A DNA stretch of 64,000 nt from JADKBO01 sp965230345 (GTDB lineage: Bacteria; Bacteroidota; Bacteroidia; Chitinophagales; Saprospiraceae), in NCBI GenBank assembly GCA_965230345.1, contig CBDDKR010000001.1:62001-126000 (forward strand), in the 5' to 3' direction. Position 1 is the stretch's first letter. Each line of letters starts with the position of its first letter. The translations under genes were made by a program, and so were the position numbers. The notes below the pieces were generated by a model. The model did no database searches. It saw only the letters and a program-made list of their open reading frames with translations, and was not told the origin of the DNA. Shown one piece after another: positions 26,672-35,170 of the stretch.

Positions 26672-27865
26672 ATGGCTAAAGGAACATTCGAAAGGACCAA
26701 ACCGCACGTAAATATCGGTACTATTGGTCACGTAGATCACGGTAAGACTACTCTTACAGCTGCAATTACTTACACATTGTCAAAGGACGGATTGGCTGAG
26801 AAAGCTGATTACGATTCTATTGATGGTGCTCCAGAGGAAAAAGAAAGAGGTATTACTATTAATACTGCTCACGTTGAGTACGAAACTGCTAACAGACACT
26901 ATGCGCACGTTGACTGTCCAGGTCACGCGGATTACGTTAAGAACATGGTAACGGGTGCGGCTCAAATGGATGGTGCGATATTAGTAGTTGCTGCTACAGA
27001 TGGTCCTATGCCTCAAACAAGAGAGCATATCCTACTTTGTCGTCAGGTAGGTGTTCCAAAAATCGTTGTATTTATGAATAAAGTGGATCTAGTTGATGAT
27101 CCAGAAATGTTGGAACTTGTTGAGATGGAAGTTAGAGAGCTTCTTGATCAGTACGGTTTCGAAGAAGATGGACCAATTATCCAAGGTTCAGCTCTTAAAG
27201 CTTTAGAAGATGATGCTTCTGGTACAGGCGCAATCAAAGAACTAATGGCGGCTGTTGATTCTCATATTCCTGAGCCAACAAGAGAAGTTGACAAAGACTT
27301 CTTGATGCCAATCGAAGATGTATTCTCGATTACAGGTAGAGGTACTGTGGCAACAGGTAGAATTGAAACTGGTGTTATTAATGTTAACGAACCAGTGGAA
27401 ATCATCGGTATGATGAAGCCAGGTGAAAAGCCTTTGACTTCAACTGTAACAGGTGTGGAAATGTTTAGAAAAATCTTAACTAGAGGAGAAGCTGGTGATA
27501 ACGCTGGTATCTTGTTAAGAGGTATCAATAAAGAAGATATCAAAAGAGGAATGGTAATCTGTAAGCCAGGTTCTGTTAATCCTCACTCTCACTTCAAATG
27601 TGAAGTATATGTATTGTCTAAAGACGAAGGTGGTAGACATACACCATTTTTCAACGGTTATAGACCTCAGTTCTACTTCAGAACAACTGACGTAACTGGT
27701 GATGTTAAATTGCAAGAAAACGTTGAAATGGTAATGCCTGGTGATAATGTAACTCTAGAAGTTAAATTGGTTTCTCCAATTGCGATGTCTAAAGGACTTA
27801 GATTTGCGATTAGAGAAGGTGGTAGAACTGTAGGTGCAGGTCAGGTTACTGAAATAATTGAATAA
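26672..27865 (+). CDS. tuf: translation elongation factor Tu
   Basis: GTPase that delivers aminoacyl-tRNA to the ribosome. G1 is GHVDHGKT (residues 19-26), with the switch region RGITINTAH, G3 DCPGHADYVKNM, G4 NKVD and G5 GSALKA all visible. Domains II and III carry TGRGTVATGRIE and GDNVTLEVKLVSPIA. The 397-residue length is standard. It is cotranscribed behind four tRNAs, as in the E. coli tufB operon, and followed by a strong terminator. Codon use looks biased to a few codons, as expected for a very highly expressed gene. Confidence 0.99.
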   Translation: MAKGTFERTKPHVNIGTIGHVDHGKTTLTAAITYTLSKDGLAEKADYDSIDGAPEEKERGITINTAHVEYETANRHYAHVDCPGHADYVKNMVTGAAQMDGAILVVAATDGPMPQTREHILLCRQVGVPKIVVFMNKVDLVDDPEMLELVEMEVRELLDQYGFEEDGPIIQGSALKALEDDASGTGAIKELMAAVDSHIPEPTREVDKDFLMPIEDVFSITGRGTVATGRIETGVINVNEPVEIIGMMKPGEKPLTSTVTGVEMFRKILTRGEAGDNAGILLRGINKEDIKRGMVICKPGSVNPHSHFKCEVYVLSKDEGGRHTPFFNGYRPQFYFRTTDVTGDVKLQENVEMVMPGDNVTLEVKLVSPIAMSKGLRFAIREGGRTVGAGQVTEIIE

Positions 27866-27896
27866 TAAAAGTTTCAGAAATATAATTTATCGGAGT

Positions 27897-27932
27897 AAAA
27901 ATTAAGCATTCCCTAGAGTGCTTAATTTTTCT
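27897..27932 (+). terminator. intrinsic terminator of tuf
   Basis: A perfect 12-bp stem, AAAAATTAAGCA (27897-27908) with TGCTTAATTTTT (27919-27930), with a ten-base loop. Its 3' arm ends in the T-run. It separates tuf from tRNA-Trp. Confidence 0.85.
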
Positions 27933-27952
27933 CTTTAAATTATTTAACAGAT

Positions 27953-28025
27953 AGGGGAGTAGTTCAATTGGTAGAGCAGCGGTCTCCAAAACCGCAAGTT
28001 GCAGGTTCGAGTCCTGTCTCCCCTG
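27953..28025 (+). tRNA. tRNA-Trp (anticodon CCA)
   Basis: Acceptor AGGGGAG pairs with CTCCCCT; anticodon stem GCGGT/ACCGC with loop CTCCAAA gives CCA; the T loop is TTCGAGT; discriminator G. The 3' CCA is not encoded. It lies between the tuf terminator and secE, probably in the secE-nusG transcript. Confidence 0.95.
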
Positions 28026-28077
28026 CAGATAGAATTAATTTCATCAACAATGCTTAGGCATTAAAAATCATAAGACT

Positions 28078-28266
28078 ATGAATAGTTTGAGATTATATAT
28101 TAAAGAAAGTTTTGACGAGTTAGTTCACAATGTTACTTGGCCAACTTGGCCAGAATTAATGTCATCTACAAAGGTGGTTTTAATTGCATCGGTAATATTT
28201 GCGTTGGTAACTTTCTTAATGGATACTGTTGCAAATGGTGTGCTTTCATCAATTTACAAACTGTAA
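28078..28266 (+). CDS. secE: preprotein translocase subunit SecE
   Basis: Small essential clamp subunit of the SecYEG channel. The 62-residue protein has the amphipathic helix with the conserved VTWPTWPEL motif followed by one transmembrane helix (VVLIASVIFALVTFLM). This is the minimal one-helix form. It is followed 26 bases later by nusG, the usual order. Confidence 0.95.
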   Translation: MNSLRLYIKESFDELVHNVTWPTWPELMSSTKVVLIASVIFALVTFLMDTVANGVLSSIYKL

Positions 28267-28292
28267 CCATTACAATATAACTTTTAGGAAAA

Positions 28293-28844
28293 ATGAGTGA
28301 GGTTAAAACAAAGTGGTATTCACTTAGAGTAATAAGTGGAAAGGAAAAAAAGATCAAAGAATATATTGATCTTGAAATCCTTAGAAACGGATGGAATGAA
28401 GTCGTCACTCAAATTGTAGTTCCCATTGAAAAAGTATTTAAAATGCGAAATGGGAAGAAGCAAACCATAGACCGAAATATCCTGCCAGGTTACATCTTGG
28501 TCGAAGCAGTTCCTGAAAAGTTTTCTGGTGAAATGATTCAAGCTATTTCTTCGATTACTAACGTGATGCATTTTTTGGGAAGGACTAATCCTATTCCAAT
28601 GTCAGAGGCAGAAGCAAATAGAATGCTCGGTAAAGTAGATGCATCTGAAGAAGGTGGCGCTCAAATGATTGATCCATTCTTGGTGAATGAAACCATTAAG
28701 ATCATTGATGGACCATTCAAAGACTTTGTAGGAGATATCAAAGAAGTGAATGAAGAAAAGAAAAAATTGAAAGTTATTGTTAAGATATTCGGTAGAGGTA
28801 CTGAGGTAGAACTCAACTTTACCCAAGTCGAAAAACAATCTTAA
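28293..28844 (+). CDS. nusG: transcription antitermination factor NusG
   Basis: Binds RNA polymerase and couples it to the ribosome or to Rho. An N-terminal NGN domain (KWYSLRVISGKEKKIKEYI ... NILPGYILVEA) is joined by a linker to a C-terminal KOW domain (about residues 128-180: VNETIKIIDGPFKDFVGDI). The 183-residue length is normal for the housekeeping copy and its position between secE and rplK is canonical, so a specialised NusG paralogue is unlikely. Confidence 0.97.
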   Translation: MSEVKTKWYSLRVISGKEKKIKEYIDLEILRNGWNEVVTQIVVPIEKVFKMRNGKKQTIDRNILPGYILVEAVPEKFSGEMIQAISSITNVMHFLGRTNPIPMSEAEANRMLGKVDASEEGGAQMIDPFLVNETIKIIDGPFKDFVGDIKEVNEEKKKLKVIVKIFGRGTEVELNFTQVEKQS

Positions 28845-28929
28845 ATATAAAATTACTTTAGATCTGTTTTAGATTGCTTCCCTAAGGTTGACTATAAGTA
28901 CTTTTTAAATTTTATTAAAAAAAGCTAAG

Positions 28930-29388
28930 ATGGCAAAGGAAATAGAAACGTTTATCAAACTTCAAGTTAGAGGTGGTGCTGCAAATCCAGCTCCTCCAGT
29001 TGGACCTGCACTTGGTGCGAAGGGTGTTAACATCATGGAGTTTTGTAAAAGATTTAATGCTGCAACTCAGGATAGTCAAGGAAAGGTATTACCAGTAGTT
29101 ATCTCTGTATACAAGGATAAGTCTTTTGATTTTATCATCAAAACTCCTCCTGCTGCAGTTCAACTTTTAGAAGCAGCTAAATTAAAAAGTGGTTCTTCTG
29201 TTCCGAACAGGGATAAAGTTGGATCAGTAACTTGGGATCAAGTAAAAGCTATTGCAGAAAACAAAATGCCTGACTTAAATGCATTTACAATAGAATCTGC
29301 AATGAGAATGGTTGCAGGTACTGCTAGATCAATGGGTATTACTGTTTCAGGTGATGCACCTTGGGCTACAGAGCAAGCAGAAGCATAA
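28930..29388 (+). CDS. rplK: 50S ribosomal protein L11
   Basis: Part of the GTPase-associated centre on 23S rRNA. The sequence has FIKLQVRGGAANPAPPVG with its conserved proline hinge, GPALGAKGVNIMEF and the C-terminal rRNA-binding region (ESAMRMVAGTARSMGI). The length of 152 exceeds the usual 141-146 by a short acidic C-terminal extension. First gene of the ribosomal-protein run behind nusG. Confidence 0.97.
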   Translation: MAKEIETFIKLQVRGGAANPAPPVGPALGAKGVNIMEFCKRFNAATQDSQGKVLPVVISVYKDKSFDFIIKTPPAAVQLLEAAKLKSGSSVPNRDKVGSVTWDQVKAIAENKMPDLNAFTIESAMRMVAGTARSMGITVSGDAPWATEQAEA

Positions 29389-29419
29389 GAATAAATTTAT
29401 TTTAAATAAATGGTAGGGA

Positions 29420-29442
29420 GTTTGCATGAATAATATGCAAAC
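29420..29442 (+). promoter_or_regulatory. hairpin between rplK and rplA
   Basis: Perfect 8-bp stem GTTTGCAT/ATGCAAAC with a seven-base loop, 28 bases before the rplA start; GGTA and TACC flank it and may extend it. There is no T-run, so it is not a terminator. A site for feedback control by a ribosomal protein such as L1, or RNA processing, is possible. Confidence 0.5.
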
Positions 29443-29468
29443 GTTATTTACCTCAAATTTTTAAATTC

Positions 29469-30158
29469 ATGGCAAAACTTACTAAAAAGAGAAAAAGTGT
29501 TGAGTCAAAAGTTGATGCGAATACGCTTTATGCGTTAAGCGATGCGGCAGCACTTGTAAAAGAAGTTAATACAGCTAAATTTGATGCATCGGTTGATATT
29601 CACGTAAGACTTGGTGTAGATCCTAGGAAAGCTGATCAAGCAATTAGAGGTACAGTTACACTTCCAAACGGAACAGGAAAAACAAAATCAGTATTGGTAT
29701 TGTGTACTCCTGATAAAGAGGAAGAGGCTAAAGCCGCTGGTGCGGATTACGTTGGATTGGAGGAATATATCACTAAGATTAAAGGTGGTTGGACAGATGT
29801 TGACGTGATTATTGCTACGCCTAATGTAATGGCAAAGGTGGGTCAGGTAGGTAGAATACTTGGACCTAGAAACTTAATGCCTAACCCTAAGACTGGTACA
29901 GTTACACTTAATGTGCAAGCTGCTGTGTCTGATGTGAAAAAGGGTAAGATTTCATTTAGAGTAGACAAATATGGTATCATCCATTCTACAATAGGAAGAG
30001 TTTCATTTAGTGCAGAGCAAATCTTAGGAAATGCTCAGGAGTTAATAACAACTTTGGAGAAAATGAAACCAAGTACAGCTAAAGGTACATATATGAAGTC
30101 TATTACAATGGCTTCAACTATGAGTCCTGGAATCAAGATTGATCCTAAAAAAGTTTAG
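29469..30158 (+). CDS. rplA: 50S ribosomal protein L1
   Basis: Forms the L1 stalk that guides exit of deacylated tRNA. The 229-residue protein carries the two-domain L1 fold with the signatures VDIHVRLGVDPRKADQ, GKVGQVGRILGPRNLMPNPK-type loop (seen as VGRILGPRNLMPNPKTGTV) and the C-terminal YMKSITMASTMSPGIKID. L1 is the known autogenous repressor of the rplK-rplA unit in E. coli; whether the hairpin upstream plays this part here is open. Confidence 0.98.
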   Translation: MAKLTKKRKSVESKVDANTLYALSDAAALVKEVNTAKFDASVDIHVRLGVDPRKADQAIRGTVTLPNGTGKTKSVLVLCTPDKEEEAKAAGADYVGLEEYITKIKGGWTDVDVIIATPNVMAKVGQVGRILGPRNLMPNPKTGTVTLNVQAAVSDVKKGKISFRVDKYGIIHSTIGRVSFSAEQILGNAQELITTLEKMKPSTAKGTYMKSITMASTMSPGIKIDPKKV

Positions 30159-30180
30159 TTAACTTCTTAAAAGTAAAAAA

Positions 30181-30708
30181 ATGAAAAAGTCAGATAAAGG
30201 TCTTGTAGTACAAGAACTGAAAGAAAAATTCGAAAAATTCGATTATATATACGTAGCTGATTCTTCAACATTGACTGTAGATAAAATCAATCAATTTAGA
30301 AGAACTTGTTTTGAAAAGAATATTGAAGTAAAGGTTGTAAAAAATACCTTGGCTATTAAGGCAATGGACCTTCTTAAAGAGGAAAAAGATTTGACTCCTC
30401 TTGTTGAAGTGATGAAGGGACCAAGTACTTTGATGTTTACAGAAACAGCTAACCTTCCAGCGAAGGTAATTAAAGATTTTAGAGATAAAGATGAAAAGCC
30501 GTTAATTAAAGCTGCATACATCGACTCAGGAATCTATATTGGTGATGATCAAATTGATGCATTATGTGCATTGAAGTCAAGAGAAGAATTGATTGGCGAG
30601 ATCATTACACTACTAGAATCTCCAATCAAGAATGTTGTTGGTTCATTGGAATCGGGAGGATCTACCATCGCTGGACTTATTAAGACTCTTGAAGAAAGAG
30701 CAAGTTAA
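30181..30708 (+). CDS. rplJ: 50S ribosomal protein L10
   Basis: Base of the L7/L12 stalk. The 175-residue protein has the rRNA-binding N-terminal domain (KGLVVQELKEKFEKFDYIYV, VVKNTLAIKAM, GPSTLMF) and the C-terminal helix that carries the L12 dimers (VVGSLESGGSTIAGLIKTLEER). It follows rplA by only 22 bases, so there is no room for the long L10-binding leader known from E. coli. Confidence 0.97.
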   Translation: MKKSDKGLVVQELKEKFEKFDYIYVADSSTLTVDKINQFRRTCFEKNIEVKVVKNTLAIKAMDLLKEEKDLTPLVEVMKGPSTLMFTETANLPAKVIKDFRDKDEKPLIKAAYIDSGIYIGDDQIDALCALKSREELIGEIITLLESPIKNVVGSLESGGSTIAGLIKTLEERAS

Positions 30709-30768
30709 ATTAGGCTTCCAAGACAACGCCATATAAAATATTTATTAAAAACTTAAAAAAAACGAACA

Positions 30769-31146
30769 ATGGCAGATATTAAAGCATTTGCAGAACAATT
30801 AGTAAACCTTACTGTTAAAGAAGTAAGTGAATTAGCAACAATTTTGAAAGAAGAGTACGGTATTGAGCCTGCTGCTGCAGCTGTTGCAGTTGCTGCTGGT
30901 CCTGGTGGTGGTGGCGGAGATGCTGCTGCTGAGAAAACTGAATTCGATGTAGTATTGACTTCTGCAGGAGCTAGTAAATTAGCAGTGGTAAAAGAAGTTA
31001 AAGGTCTTCTAGGTTTAGGTCTTAAAGAAGCTAAAGAGCTTGTAGACGGTGCTCCTTCTACTTTGAAAGAAGGTATTGCTAAAGATGAGGCTGAAAGTAT
31101 TAAAGCATCACTTGAAGGTGCAGGTGCTTCAGTTGAATTAAAATAA
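30769..31146 (+). CDS. rplL: 50S ribosomal protein L7/L12
   Basis: Multicopy stalk protein that recruits translational GTPases. N-terminal dimer domain (IKAFAEQLVNLTVKEVSELA), a flexible Ala/Gly-rich hinge (about 38-55), and the C-terminal domain (KTEFDVVLTSAGASKLAVVK...GLGLKEAKELVDGAP) are all present. The 125-residue length is normal. It ends 174 bases before rpoB; that gap holds a strong hairpin. Confidence 0.98.
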   Translation: MADIKAFAEQLVNLTVKEVSELATILKEEYGIEPAAAAVAVAAGPGGGGGDAAAEKTEFDVVLTSAGASKLAVVKEVKGLLGLGLKEAKELVDGAPSTLKEGIAKDEAESIKASLEGAGASVELK

Positions 31147-31205
31147 TTGACTAGTATAAGGGTCTTAATGCATAACATAAGGTCTTTATCATCATAAATG
31201 ACTTT

Positions 31206-31234
31206 GGCTTATTGGTATATTCTACCAATAAGCC
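31206..31234 (+). promoter_or_regulatory. hairpin in the rplL-rpoB gap (probable attenuator or processing site)
   Basis: A perfect 12-bp stem, GGCTTATTGGTA (31206-31217) with TACCAATAAGCC (31223-31234), and a five-base loop. Only TATTG follows, so it would terminate weakly. In E. coli the same gap has a partial attenuator and an RNase III site that lower rpoBC expression relative to the ribosomal genes; a like role is inferred here. Confidence 0.65.
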
Positions 31235-31320
31235 TATTGTCGTTTGTCTTGTAAGTATTGATCTCAATTTTAAACAATTGTTAGAAACAGCAATTGTTAA
31301 ACTAAATCTAATTTTAGAAG

Positions 31321-34300
31321 ATGGCTTCAACAGGAATTGCTACAGAATACCGAAAAGAACGGGTTAACTTTGGAAAGATTAAATTACCATCTTACTACCC
31401 TGATCTGCTAGAAATACAATTAAAGTCATTTCAAGAGTTTTTTCAATTAGAAACAACTCCTGAAAATCGAATGAACGAGGGACTGTTTAGAGTATTTCAA
31501 GAAAATTTTCCAATTACAGATGCGAGAAATATTTTCGTATTAGAGTTTTTGGATTATTTCATTGATCCTCCGAGATATACCATCGAAGAATGTGTACAAA
31601 GAGGACTTACTTATAGTGTTCCACTTAAGGCGAAGCTAAGATTGTCTTGTAACGATGAGGAGCACGTTGATTTCCAGACTATCGTACAGGATGTATTCTT
31701 AGGGAATATTCCATATATGACTCCGAAAGGAACGTTTTTGATTAATGGCGCTCAGAGAGTTGTCGTTTCTCAATTACACAGATCGCCAGGGGTGTTCTTT
31801 AGTCAAAATTACCATCCAAACGGTACGGCGCTTTTCTCTGCTAGAGTAATACCTTTTAAAGGTGCTTGGATGGAATTTGCTACCGATATTAATTCGGTAA
31901 TGTATGCCTACATCGATCGTAAGAAAAAGTTTCCTGTTACTACTCTTTTAAGAGCAATTGGGTTTAACTCGGATAAAGAAATTCTTAACATATTTGACCT
32001 TGCTGAGGAAATAGAAGTTACAGATGCAAAGTTGAAAAAAGCCATTGGTCGACGATTGGCAGCAAGGGTCTTAAGAAAATGGATTGAGGATTTCGTAGAT
32101 GAAGACACCGGGGAGGTTGTTACTATAGAAAGAAATGAGATCATTATAGAAAGAGATGTTGTCCTAGATGAGGAGAATATCCAATTAATAAAAGAAGCTG
32201 AGGCTGAAACAATCATTCTTCAGAAAGAAGATTTAGACATTGACTATACGATCATTTACAATACACTTCAGAAAGATCCATCTTCATCTGAATTGGAAGC
32301 TGTAACACAGATCTATAGACAGTTAAGAGGAACTGATCCACCTGATGAAGAAACAGCAAGAGGAATTATTGACAAATTATTCTTCTCTGATAAGAGATAT
32401 AATTTAGGTGAAGTAGGTCGATACAAGATCAATAGAAAATTAGAGCTTAATACGGATATAGATACCTTAGTATTAACAAAAGATGATATCATTCATATCG
32501 TAAAATACTTGGTAGAATTAACGAACCAGAAAGCTGAATTGGATGATATTGATCACTTAAGTAATCGTCGTGTTAGAACGGTTGGTGAACAATTATACGC
32601 TCAATTTGGTGTAGGATTGGCTAGAATGGCACGTACCATCCGTGAAAGAATGAATGTTAGGGACAATGAAGTCTTTACTCCAATTGATTTGATCAACGCG
32701 AGAACACTTTCATCTGTAATCAATTCATTTTTTGGAACATCTCAGCTGTCTCAGTTTTTGGATCAAACAAATCCACTTTCTGAGATTACACACAAAAGAA
32801 GAATTTCAGCTCTTGGACCTGGAGGTTTATCTAGGGAACGTGCTGGTTTCGAGGTAAGGGATGTTCACTATTCGCACTATGGTAGACTTTGTACAATTGA
32901 GACTCCTGAGGGCCCAAACATTGGTTTGATTTCTACTCTTTGTGTACATGCTAAGGTGAATAAAATGGGATTCTTAGAGACTCCATATCGAAAAGTAACC
33001 GATGGTGTGGTACAGTTGGAAGGAGATGCTGAATACTTGTCTGCCGAAGGTGAAGATTATAAGAGAATTGCACAAGCAAATGCTCCAGTAAATAATAAAG
33101 GGGTATTTGAAAGTGATCGTATTAAGAGTAGGGAACACGGGGAATTCCCAGTATTAACTCCTGAAGAAATAGAGTACATTGATGTCGCTCCAAACCAGAT
33201 TGTGGGAGTGTCTGCATCGTTGATTCCTTTCTTAGAGAATGACGATGCCAACAGGGCCTTGATGGGATCTAACATGCAGCGTCAGGCTGTACCTTTGGTA
33301 AAACCACAGTCGCCTATCGTAGGAACAGGAATCGAAGCGAAGGTTGCGGAAGATTCTCGAATGTTGATTAACGCAGAGGGTGACGGAATCGTTGAGTATG
33401 TTGATGCAAATCAGATTACCATTAAATACGATAGAACGGATGAAGAACGATTGGTATCTTTCGTAGAAGATAGCAAGGTGTATAATCTTACAAAGTTTGC
33501 AAGAACTAACCAGGGTACATGTATCAACCTTAAACCTATTGTAAGAAAAGGACAAAGGGTGACTAAAGGATCATTGCTTTGTGAAGGATATGCAACAGAA
33601 AAAGGAGAATTGGCACTGGGTCAAAACCTAATGGTGGCATTCATGCCTTGGAAAGGGTATAACTTTGAGGATGCAATCGTACTTTCTGAAAGAATTGTAA
33701 AAGAAGATATATTCACTTCTCTACATATTGAGAATTTCGAATTAGATATCAGAGATACAAAGCTTGGAGAAGAAGAATTGACTTGTGATATTCCTAACGT
33801 GAGTGAGGATGCAACTAAAGACTTGGATGAAAATGGTATTATCCGAGTTGGAGCATGGGTTAAAGAAGGAGATATCTTAATTGGAAAGATTACTCCAAAA
33901 GGAGAGACTGATCCAACACCAGAGGAAAAGCTTCTAAGAGCAATTTTCGGTGATAAAGCTGGTGATGTTAAAGATGCTTCGTTAAAAGCACCTCCATCGT
34001 TGAAAGGTGTAGTAATTGACAAGCAGTTGTTTGCTAGAGCTAAGAAGGATAAATTCCAAAAAGTTCAGGAGAAAGAATTGTTGTCTAAGCTTGATGATGA
34101 GCATGCAATTGTAGTTAATGAGCTTAAGACATTGCTTATTGACAAGTTGATGATATTACTAAATGGTAAGGTATCTGAAGGTGTAAGAAGCGTATATAAA
34201 GAAGAGTTGATTTCCAAAGGGACTAAGTACTCTTCTAAGATGTTAAAGGACTTAGATTTCTCTTCTGTAGATTATAGCAATTGGACGAAGGATGCAGATA

Positions 34301-35142
34301 CGAATAAATTAGTAGCAAGACTTCTACACAACTACAATATCAAGTTGAATGAAGAACTTGGTAGATACAAAAGAGAGAAGTACAATGTAAGTATTGGAGA
34401 CGAACTTCCTGCTGGTGTTCTTAAACTTGCTAAAGTTTACCTTGCGAAAAAGAGAAAACTGAAGGTTGGTGATAAATTGGCCGGAAGACACGGAAACAAA
34501 GGAATTGTATCAAGGATTGTAAGAGAAGAAGATATGCCGTTCCTTGAAGATGGAACTCCTGTGGATATAGTATTGAACCCACTTGGTGTACCTTCTAGGA
34601 TGAACCTTGGACAGATATTCGAAACTGTTTTGGGTTGGGCTGGTAAGGTGAAAGGTGTGAAGTTTGCCACTCCAATTTTCGATGGAGCATCATTAGAGGA
34701 AATTAATGATCACGTCATTGAGGCTAACCTACCTACTTTGGGACAAACTTATTTGTACGATGGAGGAACAGGAGATAAATTCCATCAGCAAGCGACAGTA
34801 GGGGTTATCTACATGTTGAAGTTATCTCACATGGTTGATGACAAGATGCACGCAAGATCTATAGGACCTTATTCTTTGATTACTCAGCAGCCACTTGGTG
34901 GTAAAGCTCAGTTTGGTGGTCAGAGATTTGGTGAGATGGAGGTTTGGGCACTTGAGGCTTATGGAGCATCTAATATCTTACGAGAGTTGTTGACTATTAA
35001 ATCAGATGATATTTTAGGTAGAGCAAAAGCTTATGAAGCAATTGTGAAGGGAGACAACCTTCCAGAGCCTAGTATCCCTGAATCATTTAATGTATTAGTG
35101 CACGAATTGAGAGGACTGGCTCTTGACGTAAAATTTGAATAA
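31321..35142 (+). CDS. rpoB: DNA-directed RNA polymerase subunit beta
   Basis: Catalytic-core subunit of RNA polymerase. Recognisable parts are the N-terminal lobe (RLSCNDEEHVDFQTI), the rifampicin region (FFGTSQLSQFLDQTNPLSE, HKRRISALGPGGLSRERAGF), GPNIGLI, the GDKLAGRHGNKGIVS block and the C-terminal clamp KSDDILGRAKAYEAIVKG. The rifampicin-pocket residues look wild type (S-Q-L-S-Q-F, HKRRISALGPGG). The 1273-residue length is typical of the phylum. It ends 28 bases before rpoC. Confidence 0.99.
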   Translation: MASTGIATEYRKERVNFGKIKLPSYYPDLLEIQLKSFQEFFQLETTPENRMNEGLFRVFQENFPITDARNIFVLEFLDYFIDPPRYTIEECVQRGLTYSVPLKAKLRLSCNDEEHVDFQTIVQDVFLGNIPYMTPKGTFLINGAQRVVVSQLHRSPGVFFSQNYHPNGTALFSARVIPFKGAWMEFATDINSVMYAYIDRKKKFPVTTLLRAIGFNSDKEILNIFDLAEEIEVTDAKLKKAIGRRLAARVLRKWIEDFVDEDTGEVVTIERNEIIIERDVVLDEENIQLIKEAEAETIILQKEDLDIDYTIIYNTLQKDPSSSELEAVTQIYRQLRGTDPPDEETARGIIDKLFFSDKRYNLGEVGRYKINRKLELNTDIDTLVLTKDDIIHIVKYLVELTNQKAELDDIDHLSNRRVRTVGEQLYAQFGVGLARMARTIRERMNVRDNEVFTPIDLINARTLSSVINSFFGTSQLSQFLDQTNPLSEITHKRRISALGPGGLSRERAGFEVRDVHYSHYGRLCTIETPEGPNIGLISTLCVHAKVNKMGFLETPYRKVTDGVVQLEGDAEYLSAEGEDYKRIAQANAPVNNKGVFESDRIKSREHGEFPVLTPEEIEYIDVAPNQIVGVSASLIPFLENDDANRALMGSNMQRQAVPLVKPQSPIVGTGIEAKVAEDSRMLINAEGDGIVEYVDANQITIKYDRTDEERLVSFVEDSKVYNLTKFARTNQGTCINLKPIVRKGQRVTKGSLLCEGYATEKGELALGQNLMVAFMPWKGYNFEDAIVLSERIVKEDIFTSLHIENFELDIRDTKLGEEELTCDIPNVSEDATKDLDENGIIRVGAWVKEGDILIGKITPKGETDPTPEEKLLRAIFGDKAGDVKDASLKAPPSLKGVVIDKQLFARAKKDKFQKVQEKELLSKLDDEHAIVVNELKTLLIDKLMILLNGKVSEGVRSVYKEELISKGTKYSSKMLKDLDFSSVDYSNWTKDADTNKLVARLLHNYNIKLNEELGRYKREKYNVSIGDELPAGVLKLAKVYLAKKRKLKVGDKLAGRHGNKGIVSRIVREEDMPFLEDGTPVDIVLNPLGVPSRMNLGQIFETVLGWAGKVKGVKFATPIFDGASLEEINDHVIEANLPTLGQTYLYDGGTGDKFHQQATVGVIYMLKLSHMVDDKMHARSIGPYSLITQQPLGGKAQFGGQRFGEMEVWALEAYGASNILRELLTIKSDDILGRAKAYEAIVKGDNLPEPSIPESFNVLVHELRGLALDVKFE

Positions 35143-35170
35143 TTGTTAAATCCTTGATATCATATAAACA

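Noticed and set aside
30753..31178. 141-codon minus-strand frame opposite rplL
   Set aside because: Produced by the Ala/Gly-rich hinge codons of L7/L12; low-complexity Ser/Pro/Ala product.
33621..34022. 133-codon minus-strand frame opposite rpoB
   Set aside because: Antisense shadow inside a strongly conserved gene; no family features.
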